Source: Pithys albifrons albifrons (taxonomy: Eukaryota > Chordata > Aves > Passeriformes > Thamnophilidae). Taken from it: 64,000 nucleotides of DNA. The translations under genes were made by a program, and so were the position numbers. Shown piece after piece: positions 12,336-25,107 of the stretch; the stretch's first letter is position 1; every line of letters starts with the position of its first letter. The notes beneath the pieces were generated by a model. It did not search any database. It was not told the DNA's origin and worked only from the letters and a program-made list of their open reading frames with translations. The stretch spans positions 44,099,601 through 44,163,600 of the forward strand of contig NC_092461.1 of NCBI RefSeq assembly GCF_047495875.1, given 5' to 3'.

Positions 12336-13150
12336 TAATCATAGAATCAAAGAATGACTTGGATTGGAAGGGACCTGAAAGATCATTTAGTTCTAATGCC
12401 CCTGCCATGGACAGGGACATCTTCCACTGGACCAGGATGCTCAGGACCCCATTCAACCTGTCATTGAAAACATTCAGGTATGCCAAATCCACAGCTCCTC
12501 CAGGAACCATGTTTCAGTGCCTCACTACCCTCCCAGTAGGGAATTTCTTCCTAATGTGATCTAAATCTTCCGTCTTTCAGTTTAAAGCCATAATCCCTTT
12601 TCCTATCACTACATGGTCTTGTAAATAGTCCATCTCCAGCTTTCCTGTAGGCCCCATGTAGGTACTAGAAACCTGCAGTAAGGTGTCCGCAGAACCTTCT
12701 CTTCTCCAGTATGAAGAACCCCAAGTCTCAGCATCTTTTCATAGGAGAGCTGCTCCAGCCCTTTGATCATATTTGTGGCCCTCCTCTGGACTCACTCCAA
12801 CAGGTCCATGTCTTCCTTCTGTTGGAGACCCCAGAGCTGGATGAAGTACCTCAGACAGGGTCCCAGGAGAGCACAACAGAGCAGCACAATCATCTCCCTG
12901 GACCAACTGGCCATGCTTCTTTAGATTCAGCCTAAGATACAGTTGGCTTTCTGAGCTGCACATGCACGTTGCCGAGTCATGTTGAGTTTTTAATCCACCC
13001 ACACACCTAAGTTCTTCTTCTCAGGTCTGGTCTCAGTCCATTCTTCTTCCAGACTGTATTTCTGTTTGGGATTACCTTGACCCAGGTGCAGGACTTTATA
13101 CTTGGCCTTGTTGAACTGTATGAAGTTAGCACAGGCATATCCCTCAAACA
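12336..13150 (-). mobile_element. 5'-truncated CR1, minus strand, ~815 bp
   Basis: The left edge ATCATAGAATCAAAGAATGA is the CR1 3' terminus in reverse complement, followed by the TTGGATTGGAAGGGACCTGA block. The element continues through the 3' untranslated region and the C-terminal part of ORF2 (reverse transcriptase). In the minus-strand frame at 12990-13337, NKAKYKVLHLGQGNP and KNLGVWVD match the C-terminal CR1 motif series. Beyond about 13150 the similarity stops and the frame runs on into unrelated AT-rich DNA. The reading frame is broken between 12990 and 12500. This is a dead copy made by incomplete target-primed reverse transcription. Confidence 0.9.
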
Positions 13151-16100
13151 TGTAAGACAACCTTGTAAAACAAAATTTAATTCCATCTCTTACATTTGGT
13201 ACATAACTAACTCTTTTTTTGCCCTTTGTGTTTAGCTTATTCTGCACCTCCCCAAAACTAATAATTGAATATATTATGTCAAAAAACAAATATAGCCACA
13301 CCACCAAAATCCAGCTGACAGATAACATACCTATCACTTTTACTCATATGTTGTTGCTTTTCCACTAATTGGTAACCTTCCTTCAGCCCTCCTGTTACAG
13401 AATTCTTAGTTTAGACAGGTTAATCAAACCCTGATTATCTCACTTCAGTTGGGGCTTGTTAATATTTAGCCTTGATAACTGTATGGGGTCCCAAGTCTTT
13501 GCCACGAGCTAACAGCAGTCTTGTTGCTACGGGAAACTTCTTAATTTAAGTGTTCTATAAAAGACAGCAATGAGAATCTTAGTTATCTGAGAGATTGTTG
13601 GAGCCCATGAGATTAGGCTACAACTAAGTGGTTAATTTTTAAAATGTTGATTTTTCATAGATGCTGGGTAATGCAGCCTAAAGGATTTCAGTTCCAGGAA
13701 TGCAATCCTCAGAACTCTCTATATATTGTAATTTCTCACTACTTAAAATCATAGGGACAAAGCAACCCAAAACCAAAACCCAAACCTATTCTAAGTATAA
13801 ACCCCCTAACATCCTAAAAAGTAATGATTTTTATTTTCATATCTTTTTCTTTTTCTTAAAGTGTATAAGTTTAAGGGGGAACTGTTCAGCCCTCATATTT
13901 AATATTTATGTGAACATTTTAGGTATTCAAGACTCAAAAAATAATTCTACCTAGCTCAGAGCTGGGAATATGCATGAGAGGAAGAAATACCAATTGTCTT
14001 ATCAAAATTCAATTTATTAGATGACAAAATTCTACAAATCACAGAAGGCTTGCAAATAGGCAAGGACAGTCACAGGTGACCTTTGTGCCTTAGTCTTTAA
14101 GAACTAAACCTGATACCACATTTGGGGATACATTTGTAATAATGTCTCTTCCAGTGAAGTAACTGTGCTCTCCAGACTCCTTCAGAGCACTTACTCTGAA
14201 GCAGGGATGTGACAAGTCTGAGCTGCCTTTTGTAATTTATTCATGAAAGTAAATAAGATGTATTGGGTGGAGATATGCAGAACATGCAGAGACAGATAAT
14301 GATCCATCAGTCAGCTGCAGTCTGTGGAGGGAACGAGGACGTCATTGTTCCCTTGAATGTGTGCACTGTGCTCTACAAGGATTTGACCAAAGGTAGGAAG
14401 GAGAATGGATCTACTGTCAGTCCCTCTGCAGAATACTCCCTGCTAAAGGTACAGTCTCAAGGAAAGTGTCTCAGGCAACCTTTGGATTTAACAAATCAAA
14501 GGCTCTGAAAATGCTGTCACTGGCCTTAGGGAAAGTAACAGAAGACTTTTTTATTTTTTTCCCTGCAGCAAGAAGCAAGCTATCTACCAAATAAAGTAAG
14601 AAGGATTTAGACAGTCTCCAGGTGTCTCTGCTTCAACCAGACCTTTCCAGATATGCATATGGTTTCAGCAGTCATTCCCCTGTGTTGGTACCTTACCTAT
14701 TCACCATGTGACTTAACTTTGTATTTGAACTTTAAATTTGAATGTGACTTTTTTTTTACTATGTTTCCTGAGGGGCATATTCTTACCTCATCTTTGTTTT
14801 CAATTAACTATGTAAACAAATCGCATATACATATAAGTGCTTCTCTTGTATTGAAAAAATATTAATATATTCTGTTTTAACACTAGTTAAAAAATGAAGT
14901 GTTGCTTATTTTTGCATATTGCATGTCTTCAGTAAGCTTATATGAAAATCCTTAGTTATAATAGATGACTTAAATTACTTTAAATATTTACAACAATTGA
15001 AAATATAATTAAACTTAAACACCAACATGTATAATACTGAATTCTTGATAGTTTGCAAAATACATCAACGTTTTTTCTAAATATGCAGAATTTGGACTGT
15101 TTTGTAGCAAACATTTGCTAGTTTGCGCACAATATCACAAAAGAAAAAAGAACTTAAAGAGTTCTACATTTTTCTACAAAAGATACAAAATAAAATAATA
15201 AAGTCAAGATATTATCAGTAATACTGTTATTTTTAATGTTGTTAACCTCACAGTTTCACAGGCACAGCACAATATACCCACAGATAGCCACAGAACATGC
15301 AACTTAATTATTTTTAGACTTCTACTCTGGACTTCTTCTGACCTCTTTACTTAAGTCAGAATTAATAATTTTGGAAATTTCAACTTCATATTTTGATGGG
15401 TGTACAATGAATTTGATCAAGAGAATGTTATGTTGTTTCTTTTCAAGAAATTGGCATATATAACATAATAAATAATAAATATTCTTACATGGGTCATTTG
15501 TTGTAATTCAAAGACCAAAATATTTCCTTAGTTCAGTTTAGTAGGTGTTATTTCAAGCTTTTCAGCCACAAGAAAACTTGCACAGTATGAGGGTAAGAAG
15601 GTTAACAAATAGAAGTAATTTGGACTGGAAAGATTTTCTGTATCTGTGTGAACTAAACTGCGGCGATGTCTGTGGGGCTTTTATGCTCACTAATGCGCTC
15701 CTACAAAGTTCTGGAGGGTACAATGGGCTTGAAATATCTGGATAGCAGCCAGATTCAGTCTGGAAGAAATATAGCTTCATTCACGCAACCCTGCACTGAA
15801 ATAATAAATCTTTTCTCTCCAGACTGCAGTGGTTATGCAGCTATACTGGCTATTTTCTCTGCAAGTCTTGGAAACTACATTGTGTTCCACTGTATGGTCT
15901 AAATTTACCCTAAATATTTGAATGCAGGGCAATTGTAGGTACCTTCATTTTCCATACATTTCAAAGACAGAAGGTATGTATATACTGCTTATTGTGTCAG
16001 GGGCGTTTACTGAAAATGACAAAATTAGGCAGAAATACATCTTTTGATTGTGTTTGTTTTCAGAAACCTGCATTTTAATGAACTGAACTTATGTGGCACA

Positions 16101-18480
16101 CCGAAAGACATCACCTAGAAACTGTAATTCTGTGTTAATGAAGCACTGGTATTTTTCATTTCCAGTTAATTTCTTCAGGGATTTTTGTTTGATTTAGTTT
16201 GTATTAATTGAGACATTTTTGTTGTAGGAGATGATGGCTGTTTACACAGTTAATGTTATTAGCTAGGTTGAAGTTGAGATACAGCCATAGCTAGACTCTG
16301 GATGCAAGATGACTCCTAAATACTTTCCCCTAACTTGAACACATAGGTATAAAGACTTTGTTATGGTTATGGCAGAAATGTTCAAAAAATGATCATGATT
16401 GTTTGCTATGATCCATTATGTCTCCAAGACTTTATTTCCATATTGTGTGTTTAGATGGAAAGCGTCTTGCAGCAGGTGCTGCCTCTGGGCACACACAACT
16501 AACACAGAGAGCCAATTGCTGGAAGTCCTTGGGTCTGTGTTGCTGGGGGTGTTCCAGAGGTGAACCAATGAGTGACTTTTGACCAGGACATTGAATGCAA
16601 GCACTCCTGAATGCGTGCCACAGAACAGCCAAACATAGACAAAAGGCAAATTCACACAAAAAAGGACTCATTCCACTAATTTCTTAATGTGGAGCACCCA
16701 GAGAACTTAAACAGTATCCCAAATTAATGGCTGTTGTTACAATAAATTATGAATATGAGTTAAGACATATCTGATTATCTCTTTTTTTCCATTTCCCTTC
16801 TTCCTGAAGACCTAATCATATTTATCAACTTTTCCAATTTATTCTCATTTTATTTATTCTGAGGATTCAACAAGTCAATATATTTTAGATAATAGTGTAT
16901 GGTCTTTGCTGCATGACACTCTTTCTGCTCTGTAATCTTGTTAGAAGCAAGAACATGTTACATGTTAATGTAAGTCTTACATACTACAGTATTCCTCAAG
17001 ACTTTCTTTTATGAGCTCAACCTAGCTGGACTTCTTGACTTTGCTGCAGCTGGACCTTCCGCTAGGCTTAGGTCTTATTCTCTCCGTCCCTCTGTGGGTC
17101 CCCTACCCACAACAAGTTCCTCCACTCTTCGTATGAATCATAGGTCTCAGCTTTGCATTCGAACTTATAAACTGTTTGGATTTGCAGTTACCATTGACCT
17201 AGTTGTTGCCTTTGCAGAGACAAAGAGCTTCTCAGACTGACTCCAAATGGTAGCACCCTGCAACCCTTGGTTGACTTCCAGAATTTGGGAAAAGAAAAAA
17301 GGCCCACATTCTGGGAGTCCCTGAGGAAATTCAGCTTGTGTGACATGAAGGAAAAGTAGTTTTGCTGCAGTCAGGGAACATATTTTCTCTCACAAACTCC
17401 AATTTGGGTTGATGCTTGACTAAAAAGTCTGGATCTATTCTTTGGTGACATATTAAAAATTTTGCCCGTGGAAAAAATGACCAGAACATATTGAGATAAC
17501 TGGTTTGTGGCAAGACTTTGTGGGGAGTCTGGTCAGTGACATGGACTGAATGTACAGCATCAGTCACTGCTGACATTCAGAAGCACTGCATATTCAGAGT
17601 CCTGTGTCAAATAATTTAGTTTGGATACTTAAAGTTATCTTACTCGTGAAATATTCTAAATTTCAATGGAATTCAAATAAAAAATACTCTATTACTACAG
17701 TGAGATTTTCAGCTCAATGAAATAATTCCAGAGACATGAAGAGGCTCTGAAACCCCAGGTCTGAAAACTATGACATCATCTGTACTACTTTGTGTTCTCC
17801 CTATATACTCTAAGGACATACATTCATTTAGCACACAGGACTTACAAGGCTGATAGAGAGGGAAGATTGAACTTAAAAAAAAAAACCAAAAAGAAATTGC
17901 AGAAAAGCCTCCAGACATTTCCAGAGGCACATACACCTTCCAGTTTTCCCTGTCCTGATGCTTCACTCTCATCTGTAAGAAGAAGCCTGTTTTGGAAGAA
18001 GACTGAAGGAATTGCAGGAAAAATGTATCCCTTGAATTCTTGAAAAGGGTCAATTTTTTCACACTGTGCACAGAGAAAGCTACTGCATACCTCCTTAATG
18101 TACCTAATATTTTCAAATGCTAGGCATTTTCATAGTTAAAAATTATTTCTGCAAATCTGTCCCTCCTTGCATACTGTAATCCATATGATTTGTAAGACTA
18201 CACATGCACGCAGCAAGAGCTATGTTTTGTTTGTTCAAAGCTACAATTTTAAATTCCACTTTCTCAGAAAAATAGTGGTGCTATGCAAAAGCCACTAGGG
18301 ATCTGATCTCAAACAGTATTAGCCAAATGTTTGAGGAAGAATCTATTGATGTCTAAAAAAGCTGCTTATTTTTTCTCTTCCCAAATTCCTGTATTTCAGG
18401 AACCTTTTACCTGGACTTAACATATTGAATCTGTACACTCTTAACTTTCAAAACAATCCAAATAAATATATGGGATTCTG
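13151..18480. other. AT-rich unique DNA
   Basis: No repeat or RNA gene recognised. A weak exon-like stretch at 14281-14392 is treated under findings. The interval 16990-17560 is somewhat richer in GC but has no open frame of note. Open frames at 15545-15902 and 17709-18116 lack recognisable domains. Confidence 0.45.
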
Positions 18481-21400
18481 AGCATCAGACAACCTTCATA
18501 GTGAAAGTACTGAGCCCGCACTGCGGGTAACTGATATCCACTGTCACAGAGGGAGAGATCACCAACACAAATCTAGCAAGACTGAGCTGGCTGAAGTACC
18601 CAAAGGACGACTAGTACTAGGTAAATATCCTGATGGGTTAAGTACAAATGTACTGAAATGACCCAAACTTCCAGAGAAGACCTTTCAAGACTCCACTAGG
18701 TGGAGCTAAGAAACAAGCCCTTATGTCACAGGTGCGTGGGGCTCTCTCTGCTCCTGCTCATTACAGGGGTGCAGGAGTGTCTAGCCTTTTAAACCCATCT
18801 CAAGGACAGCAAGGCAGCTTCTTGGCTAACCCAGCTCTGCTGCCTGAGCACACAGAACATCCAGCCTGGGCCTTTTTCAGAGGTCTGGGATCTGGCCAGA
18901 AGGTTTAATGATTTTTTTCTGTTTATTTTGGTGAAGTAGAAAAACCCTTGTCATTTGCTTGCATAAATGACACAGAATTAACTTTTATGGGAAAATAAAG
19001 AATAATTTCTAGACAAAATTTCCAGGCCAACTGTACCTGAAAACTGATGAATCTGGATACTTAGTTTGTAGTCAATGTGGCATTCTCTGTCATTAATATT
19101 ATCATAGCTGTATCCATACTTGCTCAGATTGGGAACTTACTGTACAAGCACCAAGCAAGTATTAGCAGGGCTTGGTCACTGGATAGAATGAATATACTTT
19201 GGAAAACATTTTTTTTCAGGTTATGAAGTGTCAGAAAATTCTAATAGAGTGATATATTTATGGGAGACATCGGGATTTTAAGAAATATTATTGTCATGGA
19301 ACACATCACATCTGAGAACCTACAGGTGCTATTGTAGCATCTACAGATTGTGCTACTATTTCAGAAAACAGTGCATGAAGATTGTCTAAATTGTTTCTGA
19401 AATATGGTCTTGGAGCCAGTTTTCCTGTCTTAAGACTGCAAGTGGCAAAAGCAATTGAAGGGAACATAACACAATTGAATAGATGTAATATAAAGGCAAA
19501 TAGGTAGGAAAAGTGGTAGTTTTCTCTCCAAAGCAGCAGGAGATGGTAAAAGATTACAGGAAAGGAAGAAAGAGAAGTTGAACAGAAATGTAGCAAAAAC
19601 TTGTGGATCCAGTGATATAACTTCTAATTGCAAGTCATAGATCAGTGGGACAAAATTGAGGACCAATTTTCCAGAAACCAAGGGAGGAAACATCTTTTTC
19701 TTTCATAAATATTTTGTAGTTTTGCAATATTCTTGTAAATGATAAAACTTGGGCGATATTTTTAAAGTTTGTACCTCATTCTGGACCATAGTTTTTCCTA
19801 AAAATTACTGTGATATATGCTACAAAAAGGTTACAAAAGTTGGAAATTCAGTAATTGTCATTGTATGTGAAACATTTCTTATATACTGTTCTTATATAGT
19901 GTTACTTTTTCCTCATATCTTTTTTCTTTTTACTCTTTTTAATTCTTTTTTCCCTTCTTTCTTCATAGAGTTTATTTCAATGTATTTAGCAGAAGAAGAA
20001 TTTTTGGGGGGAGGAAGTTCTTTTGAAATGTTTTCAGTTGTTTCAGGAGAAAAATGTTAATAATACTACGCTGACTTGGGTATTGTGTGTGTCTGTTTCT
20101 TACATAAATATTGGCTAATATGGCTCATAGATGGTGAGTGGAGTCTACATTCTTTAGAAAGAATACAGGTTTTATATGCAACATGTGACACATGACTTTT
20201 TTTTTTTTTAATAACATAGCTGCATACAAACTAAAGCAAGAGTGAGTAGTACATTTAACAGCCAGAATGTGTCAACATTCTCTGCAAATCTTATTTCTGA
20301 AACACCACCATATAAATTGTGACATTTGATAATAGAAATCAGTATTTTTCAAACAAAAATCTGGTTTCATCCACATTGGTTCTAGCTATTACATTAATGA
20401 GTTAGAGATCTGACTTGTTTTCTTTGGAATCAGTGGAAAGCTGATTTTAATGGGCAACAGAATACCTCTCAGAATTCGGATTCTCTTCCAGTGCTTCACT
20501 GGAAACTTTGTTAACTGTGTTAACATCTGCTAGTGATAACAAAAATTAAATCAGAAGAAAATTCACACATTACCCTAAATGAATATGAAAAAAATTAATA
20601 TTTTGTATTGTAGGTAGTAGCTGCTTTTACTCATTTATCTCAGGGCTAAAAGAAAGAATATATTTGCATTAACAAGAGTTCTTCATCATACTGATGATCC
20701 TTTCCACTTGTAAAGGAAGTGAGTATTTGGGAGTTAACTTGCTTATTTCACTTTTACCTTGATTTCTGTAGCACAACAGAGATATCAGCTCACAAGCAAT
20801 GAGCATGCTACCTAATTACATTCCAGATTTCTTTTTTTTTAATTACTGCTCAAAGGACTTTTTCTTTTGGGTGGAGAGGGGGCGATAGTGCAACCACAGA
20901 GCGATAGCATTTTCTTCTTGAAGTAACAAAGATGCAGAGGGTTTAAGGGTGAAAAGTTTAGGAATAGCAATGTGAAAATCAGCCTTTTTTAATAACTGCT
21001 GAGCAATGTCAGTTCTTAATTACTAGAAGTTATCAGTTTGCTAAAAGAAATCACAAAAGAAGGCAGGCTGTGAAGTTAAGAATGCTACAGACAAACTGTT
21101 CAGCCCTTGAGAATTATGTGACAAACACAAGGTCTGTGGAAAAATGACTTTGCCAGACACTGTGACCATGACTTCTGCCCAGGGAAGCTTGAAAGTTACA
21201 TTGTTAACTAGGCAAGAAATTGTACTGACCTTTTCACTGTAACACAAGCATACCATTACAACGGAAGTGATTGCTATTGAAATTGATTTTGGTAGGAGCA
21301 CGAAAGACTCATTTTTGTTGTTCATTGTGTGTTTGTCTTTTTAGCAGTTTAAACTCATCTTAGTGCTGTGTAACAATATACTTTTCCTTGAACTGATTAA

Positions 21401-22854
21401 ACTGTATTGATCAATCATGACCTTAAACCACATACAGAAAACCCAACAAAAGTAATCCCTCCTGAAAACGACACAAGGTTCATATGCTCACTCCTACTTG
21501 TGCTGTTTTCTCACTTCGAACAATCTTACCTTCCACAACTTGCTCTTCATCAACAAAATAGGAAAATGCCTCAGTGTAAAATTCATAACATCATTCTTTT
21601 AATAGGACCATTGTGCAATTCTGAAAAAAATAAAAACCACAACAAAAAAACAAACATAAAAATACTATGTTTTTAAAGCCTTTTCAAACAGCTCTAATAA
21701 TAATGTTAACTTCAAATTATGCAGAGTTAACTTATTATACAAACAACTATTGAAAGAAGCAATCTTCCTGTCCTAATGGGAGCTGGGATTATGTTAAATC
21801 TAATTGTGGTATGTAGTTTTATAAGTAGTGTGATTGTCTGGTGAAATACTGGTTTACTCTCAGATTCATTCATAACCTTCTACTCCAGCCATCACTACCC
21901 TGATGGATCCTCAGAAACAGAACAATTATTTAGTCTTTTTAGCTTAAGAGCACTTACAGAAGCCTGAGTTCTAACACAAAGTAAGTGCTAACCTTATTGC
22001 ATTAGAGACGAGGTGCAACATGATATAGAAGGAATATTTCTGAGATTATGTTGCTATTCATCTTAAATTGTTCAGTGTAACTATACCAGATTATGATGCA
22101 TTCACTGCGGAGTCATCTATTATCAGGTATTTAATTCATGGTGTTACAGTCAGGAAGAAAAATAACAGCTTACAAACCTTAATACTGCAGCATAATGGTA
22201 GCTCAAGATAAAACCTACATATGGATTTTGCCATTAGCGGAAGAGATAAATTCTCATGCTATGAGACTGATGGTCTTGTTTCTAGTAAGATACTAAATGA
22301 ATAGCATTACATGATGGCTAATAAGTTTTACAAGGCATTAAACTGTCCTATTCATTGTTAAGACAGTCACATATCGGGAGCTACCTGGAGTACTTCCACA
22401 AAGAGAAATATATCTGCCTATGCAAACACAGCTATGTGGCAAAACAGAAAATGGCGTTGGGAGAGATGAAGAAAGTAAGTATTTCGTGACCCTGCAAAAA
22501 TTATACAACAATATTAATTGTCATTGTTGCTTTCCACTTAGATCTTGTCTGTTACTGTCTCTATATCTATTTGATTTGACAAGGGAAGTCATCATTTTCC
22601 CAAATTACAATAACAGAATGGGCAGATTGGGCATTAATGGCAGAATAATTTATGAATCAAGTAAGAGCTTATAAGCAAGTACTGCCAACACTTCTTCATT
22701 TGAAGTGATGGAAACCAAGAGCTGATGACAGCTGCTGCCTCAACTATAGGGTTAGCCTATAGGGTTGTTGGGTTTGTTTTTTGTTTTAGAAACCATCAGG
22801 GGGAAAAAATGCATATCAATGGAAAATAACTAAGGACTTGATCCTTGTCTCTAC
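18481..22854. other. AT-rich unique DNA, GC-richer at 18481-18910
   Basis: The first ~430 bases are more GC-rich and include a short palindrome, CCCGCACTGCGGG, at 18515-18527. The rest is AT-rich with poly-T and poly-A runs. No gene, RNA or repeat family recognised. Confidence 0.45.
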
Positions 22855-22905
22855 TATAAATATATATACACACACACACATATATATATATTTATATATA
22901 TAAAA
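22855..22905. repeat. Compound (TA)n/(CA)n microsatellite
   Basis: TATATATA, then about seven CA units, then TATATATA again with one TTTA interruption. It can form an AT-rich hairpin and is likely to vary in length between individuals. Confidence 0.85.
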
Positions 22906-25011
22906 TCTTCTCATTAATTGCAACAGAAATCATAAATGTACTCTTCAGACAGATGTTGTTGATGTTTTTGACTAAGAAAAAAGAAAATTCAAAATCACAA
23001 TTTATAACTGTAACCTAATTAAGCAACAATGAGTGGGGGGTAATGCTGACTATATTAAATCAAATGACTCCATGGAACCTAAATGATAATGACAAGTCAT
23101 TTAAATATTTTATAAGTGACAAACACTTGGCTCACATTAAGAAGCTTAATGTAATTGACATATGACTGTCTACAGACTAAAGAGGGATTTCTTATTCAAC
23201 ATTAAGTTGAATATAGTAGCTATAACTCAATTTTGATAATAACATAAAAAATGGGGAAAATATTTGTCTTTTCATCAAGCCTCAGTTTTGCAGATTTCAA
23301 GTTACATTTATACAAATTTGCCAAAATAATAACTTGATCTTGGAGCAACTGTATGTGCCTTGCAATCGTCATTTTGTGTTTACAAATCATTTTTCTTTTA
23401 TTATCAGCAAAAATATTCAATGTCTTTCTGGATACATAATTTTATTAGTAATAAAAATTAGCCTTTCTGTAGGAAACTTGAAGAAGCTGTATAATCAACA
23501 TGACTTCTTAACTCAAACAAAACATAAAAGGGCATGTTAAAAGTAGTAGTCTCAATCTGTATGTAGTAGCAAATGATGAATTTAAAAAAGCCATTTTAAA
23601 AATTACTGTACTTGTTGACTTCTTCTCGTAGGTCTTTCTGTAGTCAATGGCATTTTCATCTGTGCACTAAGAATGCATAGGGAAATATTTGTTTTGATAC
23701 ATACCTGATCTGAGTTGATAGAAAGTGAAGAAACATGAAGTAGCAATAAAAAAGAAGACATTTTCAACAATGATTCAGACAATGAATTAATATTACTTCT
23801 TAAAATACTACATAAACTGCAGTCCATTGTTTCTTTTTGGCTTTCCCAGGACATCTGCCATGATTTCCAAACTAATGTACCATTGTATTGGAAATGTACA
23901 TCTGAAAGATCAACTTAGTTAGTTACCTATCACACCCTTATTGCAATCAAGAACTTAGAGTGATTAATTTGGCAATTGAATAAGGTAATTAAAATATATC
24001 AAGGAGACAACATATGTGTTGAACTTCACTATAATCAGGTTGTCATATCACTGAACTTCAGCACTCAAAAAATTGGTAATTAGGCAGTCTCCTGCTTCTT
24101 CTTCATAGTATTAAGTTCTATCTTCACAATACATTTGAAAATTTTCTAAAGAGCAGAATTTTAACCCTTTTAGTCGTATCATTTTCTGGGTGTTTTAATT
24201 TTTTTTTATTGTCTCAATGAATGCAATTTTGAGAATTTGTTTCCTGTTTTAGAGTTTTTTAACTTTTTTTTTAGCTTTTTGAGAAAAAGAGCACTTTTTT
24301 AAAGGAAATTAGTAAAAATATCCAAATTTTTCTAATTCATCTGTAAAAAAAAAAAAAAGACTTAAATTCTGATGGCTAAGTTGCATGTAGCAGAAGGAAG
24401 GGCAGCTAGATTCTGTAAGAATGTTTTATATCTTTTATTACCCTTTCCATTAAAATAATTCTGATCTGATTTATGTTAATTTTCTCATTTTCCATGCTTA
24501 CTAGTAATTTATTTATTTCAGTTGCTCTTATAATCACACTCCTGTTTTATTTGAGCATATAATACAGTGGAAAGTTGTGAAAAACAACAACAACCAGATC
24601 CCACAGAAGTAATGAAAAATTAATTCTGTTTATGCATGACATATGAGCTGCTTAGGGCCTATTTCACATCTTATGTCAGTCAGTATTCAGTAGATCAGAA
24701 ACTTATGAGAGATTTTGTTAATTTCTAATTCATTAGAATCAATTTAGAAGCATTTTTAATGGATAATCTTATTTAGTATTCCCCCCACAAAAAAAAAATC
24801 CTGCAGAAAAGAAGTAACTTTCTCTGTCTTTTATATTCCTGTAATAATCAAAACAAAATAAAATAAATCCACAAGATATGATAATTATAAACCACAATGT
24901 GAGACATGAAGTGACAAAACAAAAATCTATCTGATGACACTGAAAGTGTTAGAAGCAGGATAAATGTGACTATCCCAGCTGCACTTTAACCATGACCCTA
25001 CAGTAACGATC
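22906..25011. other. AT-rich unique DNA
   Basis: No gene or repeat recognised. A poly-A run of about 14 lies near 24346. The well-mixed, low-complexity-free stretch at 23040-23240 could be constrained non-coding DNA, but nothing in a single sequence proves it. Confidence 0.45.
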
Positions 25012-25107
25012 AGTAAATTGCTCTGGTTTATTTATTTTCATATTCATGGAAGGAATATTAGTAAATTGCTCTGGTTTATTTATTTTCAAGTGCATGAAAA
25101 GAATTGA
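25012..25107 (+). repeat. 48-bp tandem duplication
   Basis: Copy 1 (25012-25059) and copy 2 (25060-25107) share an identical first 29 bases, starting AGTAAATTGCTCTGGTTTAT, and a diverged second part (TATTCATGGAAGGAATATT against AGTGCATGAAAAGAATTGA). The two copies are head-to-tail with no spacer. Confidence 0.9.

Noticed and set aside
12711..12935. Plus-strand open frame in the CR1 at 12336-13150
   Set aside because: Antisense to a minus-strand CR1; a shadow of the repeat.
17709..18116. Minus-strand open frame of 135 codons
   Set aside because: Part of it reads through a poly-A tract near 17874-17890 that gives Phe/Trp-rich residues. No domain and no conserved motif is seen.
18515..18527. 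Palindrome CCCGCACTGCGGG considered as a terminator or operator
   Set aside because: Too short, with no T-run or gene context; meaningless as a bacterial-style signal in a vertebrate genome.
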